A stretch of 14,200 nt of DNA. Origin: Archaeoglobaceae archaeon (lineage in GTDB: Archaea > Halobacteriota > Archaeoglobi > Archaeoglobales > JdFR-42). The notes under the pieces are model-generated. The model saw only the letters and a program-made list of their open reading frames with translations. It was not told the origin of the DNA and made no database searches. Location of the stretch: positions 1 through 14,200 of the forward strand of contig WAJW01000116.1 of assembly GCA_015523685.1 (NCBI GenBank), given 5' to 3'. Shown here piece by piece: positions 5,987-13,633 of this stretch. The position numbers and the translations under genes are program-made. The stretch's first letter is position 1. The number at the start of each line of letters is the position of its first letter.

Positions 5987-6400
5987 CTATTTATGATGTA
6001 TTTTGCCCGGAACAGCCTGAATCCCGATCCTTCGATTTCTTGGACCATCAAGTTCGATGAGAAGAATTCTCTGCCATGTACCGAGCTTCACATCTCCATT
6101 AACTATCGGAATGGTAACTGAATTTCCGAGCAAAGTGGCTCTGAGATGGGCTGAGGCATTGTTATCTATTTCATCATGCCTGTATCTGCGATTTTCAGGA
6201 ACAACATATTTCAGAAATTCATCTATATCCGATAAAAGACGGGGCTCGGCCTCATTTATGACAATTGCGGTTGTTGTATGAAACGAGAAAACGAGAGCAA
6301 TACCATCTCCGATCCCGAATCCCCTGACCGCATTTCTCACTTCAGAAGTTATATCAACGATCTCCTCTTTTCTGGAAGTGGAAATGCTAACAACCTCCAT
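5987..6400 (-). CDS. yjbQ: YjbQ/UPF0047 family protein
   Basis: This 137-aa protein is a clear member of the YjbQ/UPF0047 family. Its signature blocks are HTTTAIVINEAEP (41-53), NNASAHLRATLLGNS (80-94, with His85), NGDVKLGTWQRILLIELDGP (101-120) and RNRRIGIQ. The length is standard. Family members are annotated as secondary thiamine-phosphate synthase because some rescue thiE mutants, but their main role is unsettled. The start ATG 6400 follows GAGGTGAGG, a good ribosome site, in the 9-bp gap after the Clp1-like gene, so the two are co-transcribed. Why a YjbQ protein travels with an RNA kinase is not explained by the known role. Confidence 0.9.
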   Translation of the reverse strand: MEVVSISTSRKEEIVDITSEVRNAVRGFGIGDGIALVFSFHTTTAIVINEAEPRLLSDIDEFLKYVVPENRRYRHDEIDNNASAHLRATLLGNSVTIPIVNGDVKLGTWQRILLIELDGPRNRRIGIQAVPGKIHHK

Positions 6401-6409
6401 ATCCTCACC

Positions 6410-7651
6410 TCAGTAATATTCCACAAACCCGAGTTCCCGCCCATCTTCGGTTATCTTCATCATCCCGAACTCAACGGTTTCAACATCCTCCCTTGGAACA
6501 GAGGTAAATATCTCAATCTCCCTGTCTTCAAGCCTGATATTTTTCATCACACCAATCCCCATGAATCTATCCTTCCTTATACCCAGGAGAAGATTTTCAA
6601 AGTGAGAGAGGGTGTAGAGCCTGACATCTGCGATTTCAAACAGAGCCTTGACTGTCTTTATATCGGGCATTATGTCCCTTATATTCACAGGCTCATCTGT
6701 CAGCAGGACAATGAAATCATCAGATTTTTCACCGTAAATCAACCTGATTCCAACGAGTTTCTCAAGGCTTTTAAGTTCCTCATCGGTGAGAGTATTTCCA
6801 GAAAACAGCATTGAGTTCATGATTCTGACTTCATCGAGTTTCACGGAGATTCGCTTTCCATTCCTGAGTCCCTCTCTGAACTTTCTTTCCCTGAATTCTG
6901 CACGTTCTATTTTGTCTCTTTTTTTTACCACAAAAGAGGGTAAAACCACCCTGTTGTAATCCCTGAGATAGTATATATCCCTGCCCATGCAGACTATGAG
7001 ATCGGGGTCGATAACCCCTATTTTTGCAAGTTTATATTCTCTCGCCCCTATTCCATAAACCCATCCTGTTGTATCAATGAAAACCATATCCGAAATTTCC
7101 TCGGCCTTTTTTATCATCGACGCGATTCCCCTGAGGCACCTCAGTTCAATTTTTGCCGGAGATGTCTTTCCTATAAAAAAGGCATCGTAGAGTTTCAGAT
7201 AACTCAATCCGGGAATCTTTTCCTCAGCGATCGCGAGACCTATGGATGCTGGTGGTGAGACGTCGGCCTGCCCTATATCCGTATCAAGAACACATTGCTG
7301 ACCCTCAACCCGCTTTATCATGTATGTTATCGCACTGCTCTTTCCCGTATCGGAATGACCAACGAACATTATCTTTCTGTAATCTTCAGAAATTATCCTT
7401 TCAAGAAGGCTGTCCCACTCCCCGGGTATCGGACTGCCTTCAAGGGGAATTACATGTGCATCATCAGTTATTCTCACACTGGTGTCCTCTTCCATATACA
7501 GTGGAAGAACCTTACCGTTGGGGATGGAAAGCCTGGATACAGGACATCCAAATACACTGACACTGCCTTTCAATACCTCAAATTCCGCAGGGCCTTCGAC
7601 AAGAAGGCTGTTCCCTTTAATTTCATCTCTTATCAGGGTAATCACCCTCAC
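6410..7651 (-). CDS. Clp1/Grc3-type polynucleotide 5'-hydroxyl kinase
   Basis: The 413-aa protein belongs to the Clp1/Nol9/Grc3 group of P-loop kinases that phosphorylate 5'-OH ends of RNA or DNA. Visible elements are Walker A GHSDTGKSS (98-106), the DTDIGQADVSPPASIGLA block (123-140) diagnostic of the family, and a Walker B-like MVFIDTTGWVYG (189-200). An N-terminal beta-rich domain (1-85) and a C-terminal domain of about 150 residues frame the kinase core, as in archaeal Clp1 homologues. The start is GTG 7651, whose GTGA overlaps the TGA of the upstream membrane-anchored protein gene; a second GTG at 7645 would remove two residues. In archaea the role is likely RNA end healing in tRNA or rRNA processing. 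Confidence 0.9.
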   Translation of the reverse strand: MRVITLIRDEIKGNSLLVEGPAEFEVLKGSVSVFGCPVSRLSIPNGKVLPLYMEEDTSVRITDDAHVIPLEGSPIPGEWDSLLERIISEDYRKIMFVGHSDTGKSSAITYMIKRVEGQQCVLDTDIGQADVSPPASIGLAIAEEKIPGLSYLKLYDAFFIGKTSPAKIELRCLRGIASMIKKAEEISDMVFIDTTGWVYGIGAREYKLAKIGVIDPDLIVCMGRDIYYLRDYNRVVLPSFVVKKRDKIERAEFRERKFREGLRNGKRISVKLDEVRIMNSMLFSGNTLTDEELKSLEKLVGIRLIYGEKSDDFIVLLTDEPVNIRDIMPDIKTVKALFEIADVRLYTLSHFENLLLGIRKDRFMGIGVMKNIRLEDREIEIFTSVPREDVETVEFGMMKITEDGRELGFVEYY

Positions 7652-8442
7652 AATGGGTCTTCAATGACGGATGTAAAGTTGCCAACAACCCTCTTTATTC
7701 TGTAACCATTACTGTAGGTAATGTTGTATTCCAGAAACCTTGATTTGTTGCCTCTATCAACAAGAATAACATTACCCTGAGTCAGATGGAAAGCAGAAAC
7801 CCTTTCATAATTTCCATCCTGCAGATGCTTTATCCCAACGAATATCAGATCAGAGTAGGCGGTAAGATTCCCTACCCTTATCTGAACATAATCAAAATTG
7901 TCACCGAAGATCGACATGTTATATGGCTGGTAATAAGCAGAAAACGCAGATTGATTTGTTTTTCCATCAATAAGATCGATTACATTCTCCACCACGGGCT
8001 GGGGTCCGAAAACATAGGGAATTATCTCATCCAGAAGGACAATTCCATTTCTGTCCTTCAGAGTGTAATTTCCGTATTCAACGGTTCCAGAAGATGGATA
8101 AGTAACGGGTGTATCATTCAATGTCCGGAAAAAATTCACCCAAAGGCCATTCTGGAAATCAACAGATGTGGCCCACTCCACAGCAGAAGTTGGCACAATT
8201 TTTTTCTCCTTCACCCATGCTCCAAGCTCTGTACCGTTGAGCCTCTCCATATCCACGTACTGAAAAAGCGCTATATCAGGTGGGGTATACTCCATAATAT
8301 CCTTAAATGAATGTATTTCAAGTTTCTTTTTAACTTTGACCTCCTTTTTAGGAGAGGATGGTGCGAAAACAGCAAGTACGGAGCCTATCATGATAATCGC
8401 AAGAATTAAGGCTAAAATTTTATACTGTTTACTGCTTTCCAT
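7648..8442 (-). CDS. membrane-anchored extracytoplasmic protein, sequon-rich, unknown function
   Basis: The 264-aa product has one hydrophobic N-terminal segment (about residues 9-27, ILALILAIIMIGSVLAVFA) after a short charged tail, then a Lys-rich linker (PKKEVKVKKK) and a soluble domain. It acts as a signal anchor or uncleaved signal peptide, leaving the domain outside the cell. Nine N-x-S/T sequons (Asn69, 109, 125, 163, 175, 192, 232, 240, 255; the Asn109 one is followed by Pro) support exposure to the N-glycosylation machinery. No enzyme motif was recognised. It heads the operon with the Clp1-like kinase, to which it is coupled by a 4-bp GTGA overlap. A TATA box 28 nt before ATG 8442 suggests a leaderless mRNA. 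Confidence 0.75.
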   Translation of the reverse strand: MESSKQYKILALILAIIMIGSVLAVFAPSSPKKEVKVKKKLEIHSFKDIMEYTPPDIALFQYVDMERLNGTELGAWVKEKKIVPTSAVEWATSVDFQNGLWVNFFRTLNDTPVTYPSSGTVEYGNYTLKDRNGIVLLDEIIPYVFGPQPVVENVIDLIDGKTNQSAFSAYYQPYNMSIFGDNFDYVQIRVGNLTAYSDLIFVGIKHLQDGNYERVSAFHLTQGNVILVDRGNKSRFLEYNITYSNGYRIKRVVGNFTSVIEDPL

Positions 8443-8466
8443 GATTCATGGAACAGGGAGATAGCC

Positions 8467-8474
8467 ATATAAAT
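8467..8474 (-). promoter_or_regulatory. TATA box of the membrane protein-Clp1-YjbQ operon
   Basis: The minus strand reads AAATTTATATGG, with TTTATATG centred 28 nt before ATG 8442, consistent with leaderless transcription of the three-gene operon. Confidence 0.55.
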
Positions 8475-8530
8475 TTTTTCATTATATAATTCATGAGGCG
8501 GATAATAAATGCCTTTCAAAAAAATCTATA

Positions 8531-9064
8531 TTGTTTGACAGAGAGCCCCCTTCTGTGCTGACGTTATGTCTTGTAAACACATATGACAGGATCAGGCTCC
8601 ATGAGATTCACCTGAGGACAATTGCAAGGGCAGTTCCCCTGTGTCATGCTTTTGATTTTCATCTGGCATTGATGTATTTTGACTTCTGGGACAGTGAACA
8701 GGCCCTCGTTTCTGATGTCAGGGATTACACCACAATAGGAGAGAAGGGCCTCTATGCTGAGAAACTTCTGGAGAGGGGGTGGATACACCTGATCGATAAT
8801 ATTCAGCCTCAGTTAGGAGAGGTTGTTGCAACAACATCAAAACCTGATGGCAACAAAAGGCTGGATATCGATGATCTAAGAGGTTTACTTTCTGAATCCG
8901 CCGTATTTCTGGTGGGTCTGGGAAGGAAAGGGTTGCCAGAGAAACTCAAGAAGAGGGCAAAGTACCACCTTGATATTACCTTCAGAGGTATTTCTCTGGA
9001 GACCTGCACGGCCATAGGGGCAATACTGACACATCTCCACCTGTTGAAAGGGCGGTACATTTAA
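8531..9064 (+). CDS. DUF531 family protein
   Basis: This 177-aa archaeal protein matches my memory of DUF531: the early VLTLCLVNTYDRIRLHEIHL then RTIARAVPLCHAFDFHLAL is the family hallmark, and the C-terminal half (VVATTSKPDGN, VFLVGLGRKGLP, YHLDITFRGISLETCTAIGA) fits a Rossmann-like, possibly SPOUT-methyltransferase-related fold; the fold assignment is remembered, not shown. No biochemical role is known to me. The start is uncertain: TTG 8531 and GTG 8555 (giving MLTLCLVNTYD, closer to how relatives begin) are both possible, and AT-rich stretches around 8505 and 8529 would serve either as leaderless starts. The gene is divergent from the Clp1 operon across 88 bp and is followed by a regulator gene after 25 bp. 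Confidence 0.8.
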   Translation: MFDREPPSVLTLCLVNTYDRIRLHEIHLRTIARAVPLCHAFDFHLALMYFDFWDSEQALVSDVRDYTTIGEKGLYAEKLLERGWIHLIDNIQPQLGEVVATTSKPDGNKRLDIDDLRGLLSESAVFLVGLGRKGLPEKLKKRAKYHLDITFRGISLETCTAIGAILTHLHLLKGRYI

Positions 9065-9069
9065 ATATT
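9060..9069 (+). promoter_or_regulatory. TATA box of the TrmB-like regulator gene
   Basis: TTTAAATATT, overlapping the stop of the DUF531 gene, is centred about 25 nt before GTG 9090, consistent with leaderless transcription of the regulator-radical SAM module. Confidence 0.5.
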
Positions 9070-9079
9070 TTCAAAACTT

Positions 9080-9100
9080 TCAAAATATTGTGAATTTTGA
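9080..9100. repeat. inverted repeat over start codon of TrmB-like gene, candidate operator
   Basis: TCAAAAT (9080-9086) and ATTTTGA (9094-9100) are exact reverse complements around ATTGTGA, covering GTG 9090 and the predicted transcription start. A further TCAAAA at 9071-9076 adds a third half-site. This suits autorepression by the encoded regulator. Confidence 0.45.
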
Positions 9101-9500
9101 TTCCATCAACAGGGGTATAGCAAGAGTTCTGAAAAACATGGGATACAAGGAGAGCCAGAGCAAGATCATGGCTGTACTCCTGACCGCTGACAGACCTCTT
9201 TCCCTGAAAGAGATATCCGATCTGACAGACTACAGCATTCCCTCAATAAGCATGAATCTGGATTCCCTTGAAAGAGAAGGGCTGATAGAGAAATTCAGAA
9301 AGGGCAGGGAACTTGTTGTCGTATCTGAGAAAGACCTCAGGTACATACTCCAGAAATTCCTGAAAGGGTTGAAAAATGAGCTTGAAAAACTGGAATCTGA
9401 AATGAGAAGGGAGATTCATATAATAAAAGAGAAGGCTCTGGAAGAGAAACTCTCAAAGGCCTTGAAAATAGTATCAGAGAGCCGAGAATTTCTGGAGTGA
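9090..9500 (+). CDS. TrmB/GbsR-like winged-helix regulator with C-terminal coiled coil
   Basis: The 136-aa product has a winged helix in the first 75 residues (SQSKIMAVLLTADRPLSLKE, helix-turn-helix EISDLTDYSIPSISMNLDSLE, wing KFRKGRELVVVS), followed from about residue 85 by a heptad-rich coiled coil (KGLKNELEKLESEMRREI and onward) that likely mediates dimerisation. The pattern resembles the DNA-binding part of TrmB or GbsR-type regulators but lacks a sugar-binding domain. GTG 9090 is the start, with no ribosome site and a TATA box 25 nt upstream. The stop TGA overlaps a GTG of the radical SAM gene (GTGA), so the two are translated together and the regulator probably controls its own operon through the dyad over its start. 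Confidence 0.78.
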   Translation: MNFDSINRGIARVLKNMGYKESQSKIMAVLLTADRPLSLKEISDLTDYSIPSISMNLDSLEREGLIEKFRKGRELVVVSEKDLRYILQKFLKGLKNELEKLESEMRREIHIIKEKALEEKLSKALKIVSESREFLE

Positions 9501-9505
9501 TAAGA

Positions 9506-10975
9506 ATGCCCGAGGTCGTCCTTTCTTCAGACAGGGCAATGATGAGCAACTATCATGGAAAGGAGTTTCTGGGGTTTGGGGCAACATCACCTTCCGTGGG
9601 CATTCCTGAATTTCTATTCAGATGGATCTTCACGCCAAAACCACCCGGAAAAAATGGAGTGGTAAGGGAGGCACCCTACGGTCTAAGAAAAATTGAGGCT
9701 AAACTGATCGAGGAGGGTTTTGATACACTGACAGTTGATCCCTCTTCCCTCAAAAGATACCTCAGTACTGCAAAGGTTCTGCTTATAACAGGTCATGATT
9801 ATTTCGGTCTCGGCCCACCCTCAACCACATTCTCCAGCCTTGTAAAAAGAGAGTCGCTCAACGCCATTTCTTTCAGAAAGTTCATAACCAGCAGGGAAAT
9901 AAGGAAAGCAAAAAAAGAGGGGTTGAAAATTATTGCAGGAGGCCCGGGAGCATGGCAATTCAGAATCAGAGATGAGCAGAGAAGGGAGTATGGAATAGAC
10001 TGTGTTGTCGAGGGAGAGGGGGAAAATGTCATTGTTGATCTCATAAAAAAAGCTCTTAACGGGGAGAATCTGCCTGAATTTGTAAATGGAGATGAGTTTT
10101 ACCCATCTGTTGAACAAATACCCGAAATAAAAAATCCCTCCATAAACGGCCTTGTGGAAATAGGGAGAGGATGCCCCAAAGGATGCAGTTTTTGCAGTGT
10201 AACGCGAAAGCCCCTGAGGTGGTATCCCCTGAATAAGATTGAAAGGGAGATAAGGGTCAACGTTGAGTCAGGCCTTTATGGGGGTATCCTCCACTCCGAT
10301 GATGTGCTCCTCTACGGATCAAAGGATTTCAGGCCCAGACCCGAAAAACTCCTGCCACTTCTTGAGCTATCAATGTCCCACTACAGAACTCTTGCTTTCA
10401 GTCATGCATCTCTATCGAGTGTGGTTTCTTTGAAAGATAGATTCAGCGAGATTGCAGAGACAGTTCTCCAGAATCAGAAGTTCTTTGGGGCAGAGGTGGG
10501 AATAGAAACCGGATCGGTTAACCTTGCAAAAAAGATCATGAAAAACAAGGCAAAACCCTTTGAAATAGAAAGGTGGAAGGAGATCGTAATTGAGGCTTTT
10601 GGTATAATGCATGATAACAGCATGATACCTGCAGGAACGCTTATAGTGGGAATTCCGGGGGAGACCTCTGACGATATTTACGAGACCATTGAGCTTATTG
10701 AAGATTTAAGTGACTTCAGAAGCCTGATCGTTCCCCTTTTCTTCGTTCCACTCGGGCTCTTAAAGGATGAAAATTGGTTCCTTGCCGGAAATGTGAGGGA
10801 AGATCATATTGAACTCCTGAAAACATGCCTCAAACACGACATGAAATGGGTTCGCGATATCATGCCGGGATATCTTCAGGGACTGTGGTATGGACCCATC
10901 CTCAAGCTCGCATTCAGAATATTTCTCAGGGGTGTGGGCAGATTATTCAGGAAACACGGGATAGAAATAAACTGA
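9506..10975 (+). CDS. B12-binding-type radical SAM protein (COG1032-like), unknown substrate
   Basis: The product (489 aa from ATG 9506) has an N-terminal alpha/beta half resembling the cobalamin-binding region of B12-radical SAM proteins (blocks LLITGHDYFGLGPPSTTF and KIIAGGPGAW), though no DxHxxG cobalamin ligand motif is visible. The radical SAM core begins at GRGCPKGCSFC (Cys223, Cys227, Cys230, canonical CX3CX2C) and continues with GAEVGIETGS and TLIVGIPGET, typical of the COG1032/MiaB-like barrel. The last about 80 residues contain hydrophobic helices (GLWYGPILKLAFRIFLRGVG). ATG 9506 has GGAG 8 nt upstream; GTG 9497, overlapping the regulator's stop, would add three residues. The substrate is unknown. 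The next gene (DUF488) begins at its stop codon. Confidence 0.85.
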   Translation: MPEVVLSSDRAMMSNYHGKEFLGFGATSPSVGIPEFLFRWIFTPKPPGKNGVVREAPYGLRKIEAKLIEEGFDTLTVDPSSLKRYLSTAKVLLITGHDYFGLGPPSTTFSSLVKRESLNAISFRKFITSREIRKAKKEGLKIIAGGPGAWQFRIRDEQRREYGIDCVVEGEGENVIVDLIKKALNGENLPEFVNGDEFYPSVEQIPEIKNPSINGLVEIGRGCPKGCSFCSVTRKPLRWYPLNKIEREIRVNVESGLYGGILHSDDVLLYGSKDFRPRPEKLLPLLELSMSHYRTLAFSHASLSSVVSLKDRFSEIAETVLQNQKFFGAEVGIETGSVNLAKKIMKNKAKPFEIERWKEIVIEAFGIMHDNSMIPAGTLIVGIPGETSDDIYETIELIEDLSDFRSLIVPLFFVPLGLLKDENWFLAGNVREDHIELLKTCLKHDMKWVRDIMPGYLQGLWYGPILKLAFRIFLRGVGRLFRKHGIEIN

Positions 10976-11397
10976 TTTACACCGTAGGGTATTCAGATCT
11001 CTCCCCGGAGGAATTCACTGATATTCTCAGAAATTACGATGTGGAATGCATTGTGGATGTTAGAAGGTTCCCGATGAGTGGAAGAGATGAATTCAGAATG
11101 AACAACCTTGTCCCTCTGATATCAAGGAATGGTTTCGAATACATATGGATGGAGAAACTCGGAGGCTTCAGGAAGGGAGGATACCGGGGATATATGAAAA
11201 CAGACGAGTTCAATCGGGGAATTGAGGAACTCCTGAGCCTAACGAATACATGGAGAATTGCAATCATGTGTGCTGAAAAGATGTGGTTCAGATGTCACAG
11301 GAGATTCATCTCAGACAGGCTTGTTGAGCTGGGATATCATGTGCATCATATAATTGACAAAAAAAGATTTTACCCCCATAATATCAGGAAGCTGTAA
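10972..11397 (+). CDS. DUF488 family protein, probable CTG start
   Basis: From IYTVGYSDLSPEEF the 141-aa frame shows the DUF488 pattern: the opening IYTVGYS, VDVRRFPMSG, GGFRKGGYRGYM, and the hallmark CAEKMWFRCHRRFISDRL near the C-terminus with paired Cys and His. Function of the family is unknown. The homologous region starts exactly at the upstream gene's stop, and the only codon there is CTG 10972, forming a CTGA overlap like the GTGA and ATGA overlaps in neighbouring operons. Conventional in-frame starts (GTG 10885, ATG 10846, ATG 10825) would add 29-49 residues read through the end of the radical SAM gene and resemble no DUF488 sequence I know. The family call is firm; the exact start is inferred. 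Confidence 0.8.
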   Translation: MIYTVGYSDLSPEEFTDILRNYDVECIVDVRRFPMSGRDEFRMNNLVPLISRNGFEYIWMEKLGGFRKGGYRGYMKTDEFNRGIEELLSLTNTWRIAIMCAEKMWFRCHRRFISDRLVELGYHVHHIIDKKRFYPHNIRKL

Positions 11398-11400
11398 AAA

Positions 11401-11412
11401 ATAATATATATG
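11401..11412 (+). promoter_or_regulatory. TATA box of second regulator-radical SAM module
   Basis: ATAATATATATG directly after the DUF488 stop is centred about 28 nt before ATG 11435, consistent with leaderless transcription separate from the upstream genes. Confidence 0.55.
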
Positions 11413-11434
11413 TCATACTTACAATTTCTGTCCA

Positions 11435-11962
11435 ATGATGGAAAAAGACCTGAATGAAGAAATCAGGCTCGTTGAAATTGCTCTGTTAAAAGAGAAAGTG
11501 GCAAAACCGAGTGCTTCAACGAGAGAGCTCAGCAGAATACTGAAAACTAAATACGGTATATCCCTGAGCCATACAAGAATATCCGAGATCCTGAGGGAAA
11601 TGAAAGAGAGGGGAGTTTACAGGGAAAGCATAATCCCAAATGAGAATATGTTCACGTTCTTTCTGCTCGAAATCAGCTTCAACAATGAACATTTTAAGGA
11701 TGAATGGAGGTCTGCCCTTGAATACATTGTAAATGATCCTCACACCCTTCTGTTCTTTATCACCGACGGTGTGTACAGATGGAAGACGATAATGGTTTTC
11801 AGAACTTTTGAGGAGATGTCCAGGTGGGCTCACAACCTCCTGAAAGAGCACGGAAAGCTTGTCGGAGAGCTCAACATAAGTGTGCTGTACCGTGTTTTGA
11901 AATTCCATCTTGATGACAGGGTTTTTGACGGATTTATAGAAGAACTAAGGAAATCGGAATGA
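11435..11962 (+). CDS. winged-helix regulator with C-terminal sensor-like domain
   Basis: The 175-aa product has a helix-turn-helix at about residues 27-62 (SASTRELSRILKTKYG, recognition helix SLSHTRISEILREMKERGVY). A second domain (about 70-175) follows, with strands and helices (FTFFLLEISF, TLLFFITDGVYRWKTIMVF, MSRWAHNLLKEHG). The two-domain plan recalls Lrp/AsnC regulators, but the C-terminal sequence is not a plain RAM domain I can name. ATG 11435 is followed by a second ATG at 11438, and a TATA box lies 28 nt upstream with no clear ribosome site. Its TGA stop overlaps the start of the helix-hairpin-helix radical SAM gene as ATGA, so it likely controls that operon. Confidence 0.75.
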   Translation: MMEKDLNEEIRLVEIALLKEKVAKPSASTRELSRILKTKYGISLSHTRISEILREMKERGVYRESIIPNENMFTFFLLEISFNNEHFKDEWRSALEYIVNDPHTLLFFITDGVYRWKTIMVFRTFEEMSRWAHNLLKEHGKLVGELNISVLYRVLKFHLDDRVFDGFIEELRKSE

Positions 11963-13599
11963 GAATCGCAATTGTTGATTGCTATGTTGACGAGCCATCA
12001 TGTCTGGGGGTTCCACCCTATATATCTCCCTACATCAGATATTCTGCCGGAATTATAAAAGATGTTCTGAAAACAGATCCGGATTATCTCACAATAGATC
12101 AGATCAGAAAAGGGTGGGATCTGTCGAGATATTCTATTCTGGTTGTCACAGCGGGAACCACCGTTCCCGGAAAATATCTTGGAGGCACTCCAGCCTCGCC
12201 CGGGGAACTGATAAAATATTTCGAAAATGTCCCCGGCAAAAAAATTCTCCTTGGACCCATATTTTATGAAAGTCATGGAAGGCTGAAAAGAAGGTTGAAA
12301 GACATCTTTGACCATTTCCTCCCTCCGCTATTCGAATCAAGGCTTTATGAAATCCTTGGTGGGAATGAAAAGCTTGAAAGTGGTAGGAACATTGTGAACA
12401 GATTTGCGGTAAAGGGGGCCGGGATAGTCAGAAAACATCCCATGTATCCAAATGTTATCTGTGAAATAGAAACTTATCGTGGCTGTTTCTGGAGAAAATG
12501 CTCATTCTGCTCGGAAAAATTTTATGGAGGGGTGAATTTCAGAACTGTTGAGGGAATTGTTGAAGAAATTAAAGCCCTTTATGGGGCAGGAGTTAAGCAT
12601 TTCAGGCTCGGAAATCAGTCTGATTTTTTCACATACATGGGTGATTTCGATCAGGACATCCCCAGACCTTTACCCGAAAATATAGAGCGACTCATGCGTT
12701 CAATTCGAATGTCCGCACCCGAACTCAGAACACTCCACATAGACAACGTTAACCCCAAGGTTCTGAGCGAGTATCCTGAGGAGAGCGAGGAGGTTGCGAA
12801 AATAATAGTGAGGTATCACACATCCGGTGATGTTGCTGCATTCGGCATGGAAAGTGCCGACAGGAATGTTCTGAAGAAAAACAACATAAATGCGGATCCT
12901 GAAGAGGTTATGAGTGGTATAAGACTTCTCAACAGAGTCGGGAGAAAGGTGGGATCAAGTGGATTGCCCGAACTTTTGCCCGGAATCAATTTTGTTTTCG
13001 GTCTTAAAGGAGAGACCAGAAAAACCTTTGAGCTCAATTATCTGTTTTTAAAGGAGGTGCTTGATTCGGGTCTGCTGTTACGAAGAATAAACCTGAGGCA
13101 GGTTCACTTAATTCCCGGAACCGAGCTATGGAAGTATGGAGACAGAAATGTCAGAAAGCACGTAAAATACTTCAGGATATACAAGAGAAAGATAAGGGAG
13201 GAGATTGACAGGCCGATGCTTGAGCGCGTGGTTCCAGCGGGGAGAGTCCTCAAAGATGTGGTGTGCGAGAGACAGAGAGGGAAAGTCACTTTCGGAAGAC
13301 AGATCGCCACCTACCCAATTCTTGTGGGCATTCCCGGGAAATATGAAACTGGAAGGATAATGGATGTCAGAGTTGTTTCCCATGGACAGAGATCCGTGAC
13401 CGCGGTGGAGTATCCACTGGACATAAATACCGCATCCATGGACACTCTGATGTATCTGCCCGGAATTGGAAGGAAACGGGCGGGAAACATAGCTCTGAAA
13501 AGGCCCTTTAAAAAAATACAGGAGCTAAAGAAAGTTATCGGAGAGGAAGCTTTTCTTAAGATAAGAGATTATATTGACCTTCGGGCTTACATGCCTTAA
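11959..13599 (+). CDS. radical SAM protein with C-terminal helix-hairpin-helix (COG1031-like)
   Basis: The 546-aa protein has an N-terminal alpha/beta region, a radical SAM core with cluster cysteines in RGCFWRKCSFC (Cys176, Cys181, Cys184), barrel motifs FRLGNQSD, AFGMESAD and GINFVFGLKGET, then a beta-rich segment (about 450-485) perhaps TRAM-like, and a ComEA-type helix-hairpin-helix (DINTASMDTLMYLPGIGRKR, about 488-535). I associate this architecture with COG1031, an archaeal group of unknown function. The HhH suggests contact with DNA or RNA, so a nucleic-acid-modifying role like MiaB or Elp3 is a reasonable guess, not shown. The cysteine spacing is CX4CX2C rather than CX3CX2C. It overlaps the upstream regulator's stop (ATGA). 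Confidence 0.85.
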   Translation: MRIAIVDCYVDEPSCLGVPPYISPYIRYSAGIIKDVLKTDPDYLTIDQIRKGWDLSRYSILVVTAGTTVPGKYLGGTPASPGELIKYFENVPGKKILLGPIFYESHGRLKRRLKDIFDHFLPPLFESRLYEILGGNEKLESGRNIVNRFAVKGAGIVRKHPMYPNVICEIETYRGCFWRKCSFCSEKFYGGVNFRTVEGIVEEIKALYGAGVKHFRLGNQSDFFTYMGDFDQDIPRPLPENIERLMRSIRMSAPELRTLHIDNVNPKVLSEYPEESEEVAKIIVRYHTSGDVAAFGMESADRNVLKKNNINADPEEVMSGIRLLNRVGRKVGSSGLPELLPGINFVFGLKGETRKTFELNYLFLKEVLDSGLLLRRINLRQVHLIPGTELWKYGDRNVRKHVKYFRIYKRKIREEIDRPMLERVVPAGRVLKDVVCERQRGKVTFGRQIATYPILVGIPGKYETGRIMDVRVVSHGQRSVTAVEYPLDINTASMDTLMYLPGIGRKRAGNIALKRPFKKIQELKKVIGEEAFLKIRDYIDLRAYMP

Positions 13600-13633
13600 A
13601 GAGCATTCACTGAACAAAACCCAAGGCCATTCA

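Noticed and set aside
6278..6814. 178-codon plus-strand frame across the YjbQ/Clp1 junction
   Set aside because: It is antisense to two well-recognised genes, spans their boundary, and has no domain pattern.
7786..8310. 174-codon plus-strand frame inside the membrane-anchored protein gene
   Set aside because: The minus strand gives a signal anchor, many sequons and a GTGA-coupled neighbour; the plus-strand frame is Cys/His-scattered and featureless.
10825..10971. N-terminal extension of the DUF488 protein from ATG 10825
   Set aside because: The extension lies wholly within the radical SAM gene in another frame and has no family resemblance; DUF488 homology starts at IYTVGYS.
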